Below, one piece after another: positions 1-8,709 of a DNA stretch of 64,000 bases. The notes under the pieces were generated by a model. It had not been told where the DNA came from, did no database searches, and saw nothing but the letters and a program-made list of their open reading frames with translations. This DNA comes from Flavobacterium psychrophilum (GTDB lineage Bacteria > Bacteroidota > Bacteroidia > Flavobacteriales > Flavobacteriaceae), in the NCBI GenBank assembly GCA_945860385.1, contig CAMAQD010000009.1, positions 1-64,000 on the forward strand, given 5' to 3'. The position numbers and the translations under genes are program-made. Every line of letters begins with the position of its first letter. Positions within the stretch are counted from its first letter, which is position 1.

Positions 1-36
1 AACGATCCCAATTTTAGTAGATAATCACTATATCAT

Positions 37-1365
37 ATGAAAAAGGTGGGTAACCATAATTCGATTTCAAGGAAATTATATTTGAGCTTGGCTCTAGTGC
101 TAAGTTTGTCCTTAACTTCATTTGCACAAGATGCAACTCCGGCTGCTGCCGCAGCAACTGCAGCTCCAGCAACTACCCAAGGTGGGGACCCAGTAATAGG
201 GAAAGAACTTTTTAATGCAAATTGCGCAGCGTGTCATAAATTAGACGCAAAAGCAACAGGTCCTATGTTGAGAGGTATTGCTTCAAAACATGATAAAGCT
301 TGGCTTTACAAATGGATACACAACAGTTCAGAAATGATTAAGTCAGGCGATGCTGCTGCGGTAAAATTGTTTGCTGAAAACAACCAGTCGGTAATGACCG
401 CTTTCCCACAATTATCAGAAGCCGATATTGATAATATTATTGCTTATACTTCTGAGCCAAAAGCGGAAGCTCCAGCTGCTGCAGGTGTTGTTGCCGTACC
501 AGGCGCTGCATCTTCAGAAAGTGACATTTCGAACACGCTTATACTTGGTGCTTTGGCACTAGTGTTGGTGATACTTATTGTTATGTTATTTTTGGTCAAT
601 AAGGTTTTAAGAAAAGTGGCTGCGGCAAACGGAATAGTTGTAGCTCCAAAAGAAGCAACAACTCCAATATGGAAAGCATTTGTAAAAAATCAATTTTTAG
701 TGTTGGTTACCTCTATATTTTTATTGTTGGCAAGTGGGTATTTTGTTTATGGTTATTTAATGCAGGTGGGTGTTGATCAAGATTATGAGCCTATCCAGCC
801 TATTCATTATTCGCACAGAATACATGCCGGAAGCAATGGGATTAATTGTAATTATTGTCACTCCGCTGCACGAGTAGGTAAACATTCAAATATTCCTTCT
901 TTAAATGTGTGTATGAACTGTCACAAAAATATAGCTGAAGTATCAGACACAACGGCTACGGCAGATCACTCTAAAGCTTTTTATGATGGGGAAATACAAA
1001 AATTATACAAAGCAGTAGGATGGGATCAAACTACCCAGTCTTATACAGGTAAAACAGAGCCAGTTAAATGGGTTCGCATACACAATTTACCAGATTTCGT
1101 ATATTTTAACCACTCACAACACGTAACGGTTGCTGGTGTAGCCTGTCAAACCTGTCACGGACCAGTCGAAACGTATGAGGTAATGAAGCAATTTTCGCCA
1201 CTTACTATGGGATGGTGTATCGATTGTCACAGAAAAACAGACGTTAAAATGGAAGGAAACGATTATTACACTAAAATTCACGAACAACTTTCCAAAAAGT
1301 ACGGTGTAGACAAATTGACTGCAGCGCAAATGGGCGGTTTGGAATGTGGTAAATGTCACTATTAA
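37..1365 (+). CDS. actA: Alternative complex III subunit ActA, multiheme cytochrome c
   Basis: ActA is the multiheme cytochrome c of alternative complex III, which oxidises menaquinol and passes electrons to periplasmic cytochrome c or directly to the oxidase. The 442-residue protein has a signal peptide (about 1-30), then a class I cytochrome c domain with CAACH at 63-67. An Ala-rich linker and two membrane segments follow (about 166-190 and 217-240). The C-terminal part carries five more heme sites: CNYCH 271, CMNCH 292, CQTCH 370, CIDCH 394 and CGKCH 437. The five C-terminal sites match the classical pentaheme ActA, so the N-terminal monoheme domain is an added module. It is the first gene of actABCDEF and lies 34 bases upstream of actB. 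The family call is firm from the heme pattern and the operon. The first 36 bases of the window are only its leader. Confidence 0.93.
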   Translation: MKKVGNHNSISRKLYLSLALVLSLSLTSFAQDATPAAAAATAAPATTQGGDPVIGKELFNANCAACHKLDAKATGPMLRGIASKHDKAWLYKWIHNSSEMIKSGDAAAVKLFAENNQSVMTAFPQLSEADIDNIIAYTSEPKAEAPAAAGVVAVPGAASSESDISNTLILGALALVLVILIVMLFLVNKVLRKVAAANGIVVAPKEATTPIWKAFVKNQFLVLVTSIFLLLASGYFVYGYLMQVGVDQDYEPIQPIHYSHRIHAGSNGINCNYCHSAARVGKHSNIPSLNVCMNCHKNIAEVSDTTATADHSKAFYDGEIQKLYKAVGWDQTTQSYTGKTEPVKWVRIHNLPDFVYFNHSQHVTVAGVACQTCHGPVETYEVMKQFSPLTMGWCIDCHRKTDVKMEGNDYYTKIHEQLSKKYGVDKLTAAQMGGLECGKCHY

Positions 1366-1399
1366 GAAATTAATTAAGAAGCTAATATTTATATAGAAT

Positions 1400-4300
1400 A
1401 TGTCATCAAACAAAAAATACTGGAAAAGTGTTGAAGAACTAGACGGAAATAGTTCTATTGTTGAGGCGCTTAAAAATAACGAATTTGTTGAAGAAATTCC
1501 TACTGATGAATTTTTAGGAAACGCTGGCTCATTGTCATCATCAACCACAACACGTCGTGATTTTTTAAAGTACGTTGGATTTACTACAGCGGCCGCCACA
1601 CTTGCAGCTTGCGAAGGTCCTGTTCACATGTCAATACCTTACGTAGTTCAGCCAGAACAAATTATCCCTGGAATTGCTGATTATTATGCAACTACAGTTT
1701 TTGATGGTTTCGATTTTGCTAATCTTTTAGTCAAAACTCGTGAGGGGCGTCCTATCAAAATAGACAATAATACAATGGCAGGTGCAAAATTTGCCGCCAA
1801 CGCCAGAATCCACGCATCGGTATTGTCATTATATGATAGTATGCGTTTGAAAGAACCAAAAATTGCTGGTAAAGCTGCCACTTGGGTTGATGTGGATTCA
1901 AAACTAAAATCAAGTTTGGCTGATGCTGAGTCAAAAGGAGGACAAGTAGTTCTGTTGACCAATACATTGGCAAGTCCATCGACTGAAAAGTTGATTGCCG
2001 AATTTCTTGGTAAAAATCCAAATGCAAAACACGTTATCTATGATGCTGTTTCTGAATCAGAAACTTTAGACGCATTCGAAACTGTTTATGGCGAAAGAGC
2101 TTTGGTTGATTATGACTTTTCTAAAGCTTCGGTAATTGTTTCTGTAGGTGCAGATTTCTTAGGAGATTGGCAAGGTGGAAATTATGGTTCAAGTTATGCC
2201 AAAGGAAGAATTCCTCAAGGACCAAAAGGAAATCAAAAAATATCTCGTCATTTCCAATTGGAATCTAATATGACATTGTCTGGTGCTGCTGCCGATAAAC
2301 GTGTTGCGATGTCAACTGCAAATCAAAAGCAAGCATTAGTATTGATATACAATATGGTCGCTGGAGCGTCAATTCCAGTAACATTGGATGCAAAACTAAA
2401 AGCTGAAGTTTCAAAAATTGCTCAAGAATTGGGTAAATCGGGAAGCAAAGGTGTTTTGGTTTCAGGTATTCAAGATAAAAATGCACAATTGTTGGTTTTA
2501 GCCATCAATCAAGTGTTGAAAAGCGAATCTTTTTCAACTGTTGGAACAAGACAGATCAGAAAAGGATCTAACGAAAAAGTGGCTCAATTAGTTAATGATA
2601 TGAAGGCAGGAAGCGTTCATACTTTGATAATGAGTGGAGTGAATCCGGTTTATTCTTTACCAAATTCAAAAGATTTTGTTGATGGATTGAAAAAAGTAAG
2701 TCTTTCGGCTTGCTTCTCTTTGAAAGAAGATGAAACGGCTTCAATTTCTACGATTGCTGCTGCGGCGCCTCATTATTTAGAATCTTGGGGAGATGTTAGC
2801 ATCACAAAAGGAACTTATAGTCTGACTCAACCAACGATTCGTCCTTTATTCGATACCAAACAATTTCAAGAGGTTTTATTGTCTTTGAATGGTACTCCTG
2901 GTACTTATTACAATTATTTAAAAGCAACATCAGCCTCGATAATTTCAGGTTCAACTTGGAATCAAGTTTTACACGATGGAATCTTTGTTGGTACAATACC
3001 AACAACTGCAGGAGGTACAGCTGATTACAGTGGTGCTGCAAGTGCTTTGGCACAATCAAAAGCAGCACAAGGTTTTGAATTGGTTTTATACACTAAAACT
3101 GGTTTAGGAGACGGTCAGCAAGCTAACAACCCTTGGTTGCAAGAATTTCCAGATCCAATTACAAGAGTTTCTTGGGATAATTATGTTACTGTTTCGGCTG
3201 CCGATGCTAAGAAATTGGAAATGTCTAATGAAATCGTTGCCGATGGTGGATTGAATGGAAGTTATGCTACTATCAAAACGGCTGACGGAACTACTTTAGA
3301 AAATATTCCAGTAATTGTTCAGCCAGGACAAGCAGTTGGTACTGTTGGTTTGGCTTTTGGTTATGGCAAAATTGCTGCTTTAAAAGAAGAAATGCAAGTA
3401 GGTGTAAATGCCTACTCATTATACAAGGGTTTCGATAATGTACAATCTATTTCATTGACAAAAGCCGACGGAGTTCACGAATTTGCTTGTGTTCAAGGTC
3501 AGAAAACGTTGATGGGAAGAGGCGATATCATAAAAGAAACGACTTTAAAAATATTCAATACAGAAGATGCAGAATTTTGGAACCCACAACCGATGGTTTC
3601 ATTAGATCATAAAGAAGTTAAAGCAACATCAGTTGACTTATGGGCATCATTTGATCGTTCAGTTGGGCATCATTTTAATCTTTCAGTCGATTTGAATGCT
3701 TGTACAGGCTGTGGATCGTGTGTTATTGCTTGCCACGCCGAAAACAATGTTCCTGTGGTTGGGAAAGAAGAAATACGAAGAAGTCGCGATATGCACTGGT
3801 TGCGTATTGACAGATATTATTCTTCTGAAGAGACTTTTGCCGGAGACAACGAAAGAAAAGAAAATATTGCAGGTTTGTCTAGTTCACTTTCCACTTTTAA
3901 CGAAATGGAAAATGCATCGGAAAACCCACAAGTGGCCTTCCAACCAGTAATGTGTCAACATTGTAATCACGCACCTTGTGAAACTGTTTGTCCTGTTGCA
4001 GCAACTTCACACAGTCGTCAAGGTCAAAACCACATGGCATATAATAGATGTGTTGGTACTCGTTATTGTGCTAATAACTGTCCATATAAAGTACGTCGTT
4101 TCAACTGGTTCTTGTACAACAAAAACAGCGAATTTGATTTCCATATGAATGACGATTTAGGTCGTATGGTATTGAATCCAGATGTTAGTGTACGTTCTCG
4201 TGGTGTCATGGAAAAATGTTCTATGTGTATTCAAAAAACACAAGCCACAATTTTAGCAGCCAAAAACGAAGGAAGAGAAATTGTTGATGGAGAATTCCAA

Positions 4301-4468
4301 ACAGCTTGTTCAAGTGCTTGTACAACTGGAGCGATGGTTTTTGGAGATATTAATGACAATCAAAGTCAAGTTGCCAAGTTGGTAGAAGACGAAAGAATGT
4401 ATCATTTGTTAGAACATGTTGGAACAAAACCTAATGTGATTTACCACGTTAAAGTTAGAAATACTTAA
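1400..4468 (+). CDS. actB: Alternative complex III subunit ActB, molybdopterin oxidoreductase-like iron-sulfur protein
   Basis: ActB is the large periplasmic iron-sulfur subunit of alternative complex III (1022 residues). A Tat-type RRDFLK sequence begins at residue 52, unusually far from the N terminus. It is followed by a hydrophobic stretch and a lipobox-like LAAC with Cys 71, so the mature protein is probably a Tat-exported lipoprotein. The middle (about 100-730) resembles a molybdopterin oxidoreductase, a fold that in this family is known to lack the cofactor. The C-terminal ferredoxin-like part holds Cys clusters: CTGCGSC near 768, CQHCNHAPCETVCP from 852, CANNCPYKVRRFNW, and CSMC at 940 with a later CSSAC. 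This suits three [4Fe-4S] clusters and one [3Fe-4S]. The long N-terminal extension is typical of the Bacteroidetes family of TAT-variant-translocated oxidoreductases. Confidence 0.93.
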   Translation: MSSNKKYWKSVEELDGNSSIVEALKNNEFVEEIPTDEFLGNAGSLSSSTTTRRDFLKYVGFTTAAATLAACEGPVHMSIPYVVQPEQIIPGIADYYATTVFDGFDFANLLVKTREGRPIKIDNNTMAGAKFAANARIHASVLSLYDSMRLKEPKIAGKAATWVDVDSKLKSSLADAESKGGQVVLLTNTLASPSTEKLIAEFLGKNPNAKHVIYDAVSESETLDAFETVYGERALVDYDFSKASVIVSVGADFLGDWQGGNYGSSYAKGRIPQGPKGNQKISRHFQLESNMTLSGAAADKRVAMSTANQKQALVLIYNMVAGASIPVTLDAKLKAEVSKIAQELGKSGSKGVLVSGIQDKNAQLLVLAINQVLKSESFSTVGTRQIRKGSNEKVAQLVNDMKAGSVHTLIMSGVNPVYSLPNSKDFVDGLKKVSLSACFSLKEDETASISTIAAAAPHYLESWGDVSITKGTYSLTQPTIRPLFDTKQFQEVLLSLNGTPGTYYNYLKATSASIISGSTWNQVLHDGIFVGTIPTTAGGTADYSGAASALAQSKAAQGFELVLYTKTGLGDGQQANNPWLQEFPDPITRVSWDNYVTVSAADAKKLEMSNEIVADGGLNGSYATIKTADGTTLENIPVIVQPGQAVGTVGLAFGYGKIAALKEEMQVGVNAYSLYKGFDNVQSISLTKADGVHEFACVQGQKTLMGRGDIIKETTLKIFNTEDAEFWNPQPMVSLDHKEVKATSVDLWASFDRSVGHHFNLSVDLNACTGCGSCVIACHAENNVPVVGKEEIRRSRDMHWLRIDRYYSSEETFAGDNERKENIAGLSSSLSTFNEMENASENPQVAFQPVMCQHCNHAPCETVCPVAATSHSRQGQNHMAYNRCVGTRYCANNCPYKVRRFNWFLYNKNSEFDFHMNDDLGRMVLNPDVSVRSRGVMEKCSMCIQKTQATILAAKNEGREIVDGEFQTACSSACTTGAMVFGDINDNQSQVAKLVEDERMYHLLEHVGTKPNVIYHVKVRNT

Positions 4469-4498
4469 AAGATAATTTAAAAATCAATTTAAAGGATT

Positions 4499-5902
4499 AT
4501 GTCTCATATATACGACGCACCCATTAGAAAACCTTTAATCATAGGTGATAAATCTTATCACGATGTAACAGTAGATGTTGCTGCACCTGTTGAAGGGAAA
4601 GCCAACAAACAATGGTGGATTGTATTTTCAATCGCATTAATAGCCTTCCTTTGGGGATTAGGCTGTATCGTTTACACTGTTTCAACTGGTATTGGTACTT
4701 GGGGATTAAATAAAACAGTTGGTTGGGCTTGGGATATTACTAACTTCGTTTGGTGGGTTGGTATTGGTCACGCAGGAACCTTGATTTCAGCGGTACTTTT
4801 ATTATTCCGTCAACGATGGAGAATGGCTATAAACCGTTCTGCGGAAGCAATGACTATTTTCTCTGTAATTCAAGCGGGTTTATTTCCAATCATTCACATG
4901 GGTCGTCCTTGGTTAGCCTATTGGGTTTTACCAATTCCGAATCAATTTGGTTCACTTTGGGTAAACTTTAACTCGCCATTGCTTTGGGACGTATTTGCAA
5001 TTTCTACCTATCTTTCTGTATCATTGGTTTTTTGGTGGACAGGATTGTTGCCCGATTTTGCAATGCTTAGAGACAGAGCAATTACACCTTTTAACAAAAG
5101 AATATATTCTATTTTGAGTTTTGGATGGAGCGGAAGAGCAAAAGACTGGCAACGTTTTGAGGAAGTTTCTTTAGTTCTTGCAGGTTTAGCTACACCTTTG
5201 GTACTTTCGGTACACACGATTGTATCTATGGACTTTGCTACTTCGGTGATTCCAGGATGGCATACTACAATTTTCCCACCATACTTTGTGGCTGGGGCGG
5301 TTTTCTCAGGATTTGCAATGGTAAACACTTTGCTTATTATTATGAGAAAAGTATCCAATCTTGAATCTTACATTACCATTCAGCATATCGAATTAATGAA
5401 TATTGTAATTATGATTACAGGTTCGATTGTCGGGGTTGCTTATATTACAGAATTATTTGTTGCTTGGTATTCAGGTGTTGAATACGAACAATATGCATTC
5501 TTAAACAGAGCGACTGGGCCTTACTGGTGGGCTTATTGGTCAATGATGACTTGCAACGTATTTTCTCCACAATTTATGTGGTTCAAAAAATTACGAACAA
5601 GTATTATGTTCTCTTTCATCATTTCTATTGTTGTAAATATTGGAATGTGGTTCGAAAGGTTTGTAATTATCGTAACTTCGTTGCACAGAGATTACCTTCC
5701 GTCATCTTGGACTATGTTTTCACCAACATTTGTTGATATTGGAATTTTCATTGGAACAATAGGTTTCTTCTTTGTATTATTTTTATTGTACGCCAGAACA
5801 TTCCCTGTGATTGCTCAGGCAGAGGTAAAAACAATTTTGAAAGGAACTGGAGATAATTTTATAAAAGCGAGAGCAGCAAATAAAGATTCACACCATGAGT
5901 AA
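4499..5902 (+). CDS. actC: Alternative complex III subunit ActC, NrfD/PsrC-like membrane protein
   Basis: ActC is an integral membrane subunit of the NrfD/PsrC family (467 residues) that forms a quinol-binding site in alternative complex III. About ten hydrophobic helices are visible from residue 40 onward, for example near 43-65, 85-105 and 120-145, with long hydrophobic runs to about 450. The conserved early helices contain WWVGIGHAGT and the HMGRPW motif typical of this family. The C-terminal tail is short, polar and ends in HHE. It lies 30 bases after actB and its last eight bases overlap actD, which suggests translational coupling. In the family, ActC and ActF are related pseudo-duplicates, both built of ten helices. 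Confidence 0.93.
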   Translation: MSHIYDAPIRKPLIIGDKSYHDVTVDVAAPVEGKANKQWWIVFSIALIAFLWGLGCIVYTVSTGIGTWGLNKTVGWAWDITNFVWWVGIGHAGTLISAVLLLFRQRWRMAINRSAEAMTIFSVIQAGLFPIIHMGRPWLAYWVLPIPNQFGSLWVNFNSPLLWDVFAISTYLSVSLVFWWTGLLPDFAMLRDRAITPFNKRIYSILSFGWSGRAKDWQRFEEVSLVLAGLATPLVLSVHTIVSMDFATSVIPGWHTTIFPPYFVAGAVFSGFAMVNTLLIIMRKVSNLESYITIQHIELMNIVIMITGSIVGVAYITELFVAWYSGVEYEQYAFLNRATGPYWWAYWSMMTCNVFSPQFMWFKKLRTSIMFSFIISIVVNIGMWFERFVIIVTSLHRDYLPSSWTMFSPTFVDIGIFIGTIGFFFVLFLLYARTFPVIAQAEVKTILKGTGDNFIKARAANKDSHHE

Positions 5903-6419
5903 TAAAGTAATACACGCCATTTATAATGACGATGATATATTGATGGATGCCGTAAAAAAAACGCGGGCAGCTCATCATCATATTGAAGAAGTTTTTACTC
6001 CATTTCCGGTTCACGGATTGGATAAAGCAATGGGATTAGCACCAACAAGATTAGCTATTTGCGCTTTTATATATGGTTGTATTGGAATTTCATTTGGAAC
6101 TTGGATGATGAATTATATAATGATTCAAGATTGGCCGCAAGATATTGGTGGTAAACCAAGTTTCAGTTATATTGAAAACATGCCGGCTTTCGTGCCAATT
6201 ATGTTTGAAGAAACTGTATTTTTTGCAGCTCACTTAATGGTAATTACTTTTTATATGAGAAGTAGATTGTGGCCATTCAAAGAAGCCGAAAATCCAGATG
6301 TTCGTACTACAGATGACCATTTCTTGATGGAAGTTGCAGTAAACGATAACGAAAAGGAATTAGTTTCTTTTTTTGAAAATACAGGAGCAGTAGAAGTTAA
6401 AGTAATAGATAAGCATTAA
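5895..6419 (+). CDS. actD: Alternative complex III subunit ActD (DUF3341 membrane protein)
   Basis: ActD is a 174-residue membrane protein of the DUF3341 family and a structural subunit of alternative complex III. An N-terminal soluble part (about 1-45) holds the family pattern of alternating charged and aromatic residues with FPVHGLDKAMG. Two membrane helices follow, near 53-75 and 95-120, with a soluble acidic tail. The ATG at 5895 overlaps the end of actC by eight bases, which fits a coupled start. It has no redox motif. The assignment relies on family recognition and on its fixed place between actC and actE. Confidence 0.9.
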   Translation: MSNKVIHAIYNDDDILMDAVKKTRAAHHHIEEVFTPFPVHGLDKAMGLAPTRLAICAFIYGCIGISFGTWMMNYIMIQDWPQDIGGKPSFSYIENMPAFVPIMFEETVFFAAHLMVITFYMRSRLWPFKEAENPDVRTTDDHFLMEVAVNDNEKELVSFFENTGAVEVKVIDKH

Positions 6420-6427
6420 TAGTGGAT

Positions 6428-6979
6428 ATGAAAAGCATATATAAAATAGCACTTTTAGTAGGTATTACTATTTTGGTTTCGTCTTGTAAAGATGATTTGA
6501 AACCAAACTATCAATACATGCCAAATATGTATGAGCCGGTAAGTTATAATACTTACTCTCAAGCAGATGTTTTCAAGGGTGGAAAAGAAGGACAACTTCC
6601 AGCGGAAGGTAGCATAAATAGAGGTTTTGAAGTGTATGAGTATCCAGATACTCCTGAGGCTTTGATTGCTGTAAAAGCAGCGAATATTAAATCTCCATTA
6701 GGGACATTATCTGCAAAAGATATGGAAAAAGCAAAAGGTCTTTTCGAGATTTATTGTGCCATTTGCCACGGAGTAGCTGGAAATGGGCAAGGAAAATTGG
6801 TTACACAAGGAAAATTTTTAGGTGTTCCTAGTTATAAAGATAGAGTAATAAACGAAGGCAGTATTTTTCATGTTGGAACGTATGGTCTTAATTTAATGGG
6901 TTCACACGCCAATCAATTGAGTAAAAAAGAACGTTGGATGGTTGCAGCGTATGTGATGGAGCTAAAAAGTAAATTATAA
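6428..6979 (+). CDS. actE: Alternative complex III subunit ActE, monoheme cytochrome c lipoprotein
   Basis: ActE is the membrane-anchored monoheme cytochrome c of alternative complex III, about 183 residues. The start ATG at 6428 gives a clean lipoprotein signal ending in VSSC with Cys 20. A GTG two codons earlier, at 6422, is possible but less likely. One heme site, CAICH, lies at 110-114, followed by GVAGNGQGK, a class I cytochrome c pattern. A probable axial Met lies in the LMGSHANQL segment. It starts eight bases after actD. It probably sits beside ActA as one exit for electrons to the oxidase. Confidence 0.9.
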   Translation: MKSIYKIALLVGITILVSSCKDDLKPNYQYMPNMYEPVSYNTYSQADVFKGGKEGQLPAEGSINRGFEVYEYPDTPEALIAVKAANIKSPLGTLSAKDMEKAKGLFEIYCAICHGVAGNGQGKLVTQGKFLGVPSYKDRVINEGSIFHVGTYGLNLMGSHANQLSKKERWMVAAYVMELKSKL

Positions 6980-7000
6980 AACAAACTCATCGTAAAAGAT

Positions 7001-8347
7001 ATGTACACATTTTCAAGTAAATTAAAAACATTTTCTCTCATACTAATGGTTGCAGGACTTTTAGGAATTGGATATGGTTTTTATTCTGCACCTAAAGATA
7101 TTCAAGCAGTAGAAGCAATTCTTGCTGCTGACGCTCACGGAAGTCATGAAGTTTCAAACGCGACCGAAGAACATGCAGTTGCTGGAGCGCACAAAGTTGA
7201 AGCAGGAGATCATAAAGTAGCATCTGCTGATGCTGAACACAAGGAGCATTTAGAGCATGTTTTGCATCAATTACAAAATAAACCTTGGGCTGCGTTATAT
7301 GTTGCCTGTATTTTCTTTTTGCTGGTTTCTCTCGGGGTTTTGGCTTTTTATGCCATTCAACAAGTGGCTCAAGCAGGGTGGTCTCCGGTATTGTTTAGAG
7401 TAATGCAAGGAATAACAGCTTATTTACCTGTTGGTTCAGTAGTTTTCTTCGTGATTTTAATTCTTTGTGGATTGCATTTCAATCATTTATTTGTTTGGCT
7501 AGATCCCGAAGTAGTTGCACATGACAAATTGATTGCCAATAAATCAGGGTATTTAAATTTCCCGTTTTGGATTATTAGAGCTTCTATTTTCCTGATAGGT
7601 TGGAATCTTTATAGGTATTATTCAAGAAAAAATTGTTTGGCTCAAGATGAAGCAATTGATGATAGTTTTTACAAAAAAAACTTCAAAATGTCAGCTGGAT
7701 TTTTAGTATTTTTTATTGTAACTGAATCTATTATGTCGTGGGACTGGATTATGTCTGTAGATCCGCATTGGTTTAGTACTTTATTTGGATGGTATGTTTT
7801 CGCAAGTTTTATAGTAAGTGCAGTAACAACAATTTGTTTGGTTACCCTTTATTTAAAATCAAAAGGATATTTGGAGCACGTGAACACAAGTCACATTCAT
7901 GATTTAGCAAAATTTATGTTTGGTTTTAGTGTGTTTTGGACTTATTTATGGTTTTCACAATTTATGCTAATTTGGTATGCTAACATTCCAGAAGAAATCA
8001 CCTACTTTATTACCAGAATAGAATTGTATAATCTACCGTTCTTTGGAGCTGTAGTTATGAATTTTGTTTTTCCATTATTAATATTGATTAATACTGATTT
8101 CAAAAGGATTTCTTGGGTACTTGTAATGGCTGGGACTGTTATATTATTAGGGCATTATATAGATTTTTTCAATATGATTATGCCTGGAACTGTAGGTGAC
8201 CAATGGTTTATTGGAGTTTCAGAAATTGGATCTGTCTTGTTCTTTTTGGGCTTATTTATTTATGTTGTTTTTTCAGCATTAACTAAAGTACCGTTGTTGC
8301 CAAAAAGGAATCCATTTATTGAAGAAAGTAAGCATTTTCATTACTAG
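7001..8347 (+). CDS. actF: Alternative complex III subunit ActF, quinol:cytochrome c oxidoreductase membrane subunit
   Basis: ActF is the second polytopic membrane subunit of alternative complex III (448 residues), related to ActC. One N-terminal helix lies near 9-29. A His- and Ala-rich hydrophilic insert follows (about 40-85), then roughly nine helices from 95 to 430. In this family ActF lies next to a proposed proton pathway. It begins 21 bases after actE and is the last gene of the operon, followed by a strong terminator at 8369. The His-rich insert may simply be a flexible loop; I see no heme or iron-sulfur motif. Confidence 0.9.
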   Translation: MYTFSSKLKTFSLILMVAGLLGIGYGFYSAPKDIQAVEAILAADAHGSHEVSNATEEHAVAGAHKVEAGDHKVASADAEHKEHLEHVLHQLQNKPWAALYVACIFFLLVSLGVLAFYAIQQVAQAGWSPVLFRVMQGITAYLPVGSVVFFVILILCGLHFNHLFVWLDPEVVAHDKLIANKSGYLNFPFWIIRASIFLIGWNLYRYYSRKNCLAQDEAIDDSFYKKNFKMSAGFLVFFIVTESIMSWDWIMSVDPHWFSTLFGWYVFASFIVSAVTTICLVTLYLKSKGYLEHVNTSHIHDLAKFMFGFSVFWTYLWFSQFMLIWYANIPEEITYFITRIELYNLPFFGAVVMNFVFPLLILINTDFKRISWVLVMAGTVILLGHYIDFFNMIMPGTVGDQWFIGVSEIGSVLFFLGLFIYVVFSALTKVPLLPKRNPFIEESKHFHY

Positions 8348-8368
8348 AATTCAAATAGTTTATAATTT

Positions 8369-8406
8369 AAAGGCTGTTTCACTTTTATTGAATCAGCCTT
8401 TTTTTT
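8369..8406 (+). terminator. Intrinsic terminator of the act operon
   Basis: Stem AAAGGCTG pairs with CAGCCTTT around a 17-base loop and is followed by a run of eight T. It separates actF from the cytochrome oxidase genes. The rest of the 308-base gap is AT-rich with a promoter near its end. Confidence 0.85.
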
Positions 8407-8594
8407 ATTAAGAATAATATTTTTTAAAAAGAGAAGTAAATTGAAGTTGAGAGTTTGACTTATTTTGCATTATTCTTTTTGTTAATTCAATGAATATATT
8501 TTGAGTTATTTAGATTAATAATTTTTAATTTGTTTTAGTTACATTTTACCAGTCCAGAATGCTGATTTATTTTTTACCAATAAATTCATTTTGT

Positions 8595-8626
8595 TTTGCT
8601 AAGTGTATTTAAATTTGTTATTTTTG
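8595..8626 (+). promoter_or_regulatory. Promoter of the cytochrome oxidase genes
   Basis: TTTG at 8595-8598 and TATTTTTG at 8619-8626 are 20 bases apart, a good match to the Bacteroidetes sigma-A promoter (TTTG at -33, TAnnTTTG at -7). The predicted transcript start near 8632 lies before coxB. The oxidase can therefore be expressed separately from the act operon. Confidence 0.7.
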
Positions 8627-8709
8627 GCGAAAATATGACATTTGTCATTTTTTAAATGTTGTTTTTTTATTATTATTTTCGGGTGTTAATATTAAAAAGT
8701 AATTTATAT

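Noticed and set aside
1114..1599. Minus-strand frame across the actA-actB junction
   Set aside because: It overlaps two well-supported genes and encodes no recognisable domain.
8656..8709. Upstream in-frame ATG of coxB at 8656
   Set aside because: It would add a poorly conserved AT-rich-coded stretch. ATG 8710 gives the usual start of the family. It cannot be excluded, since the predicted transcript start lies before both.
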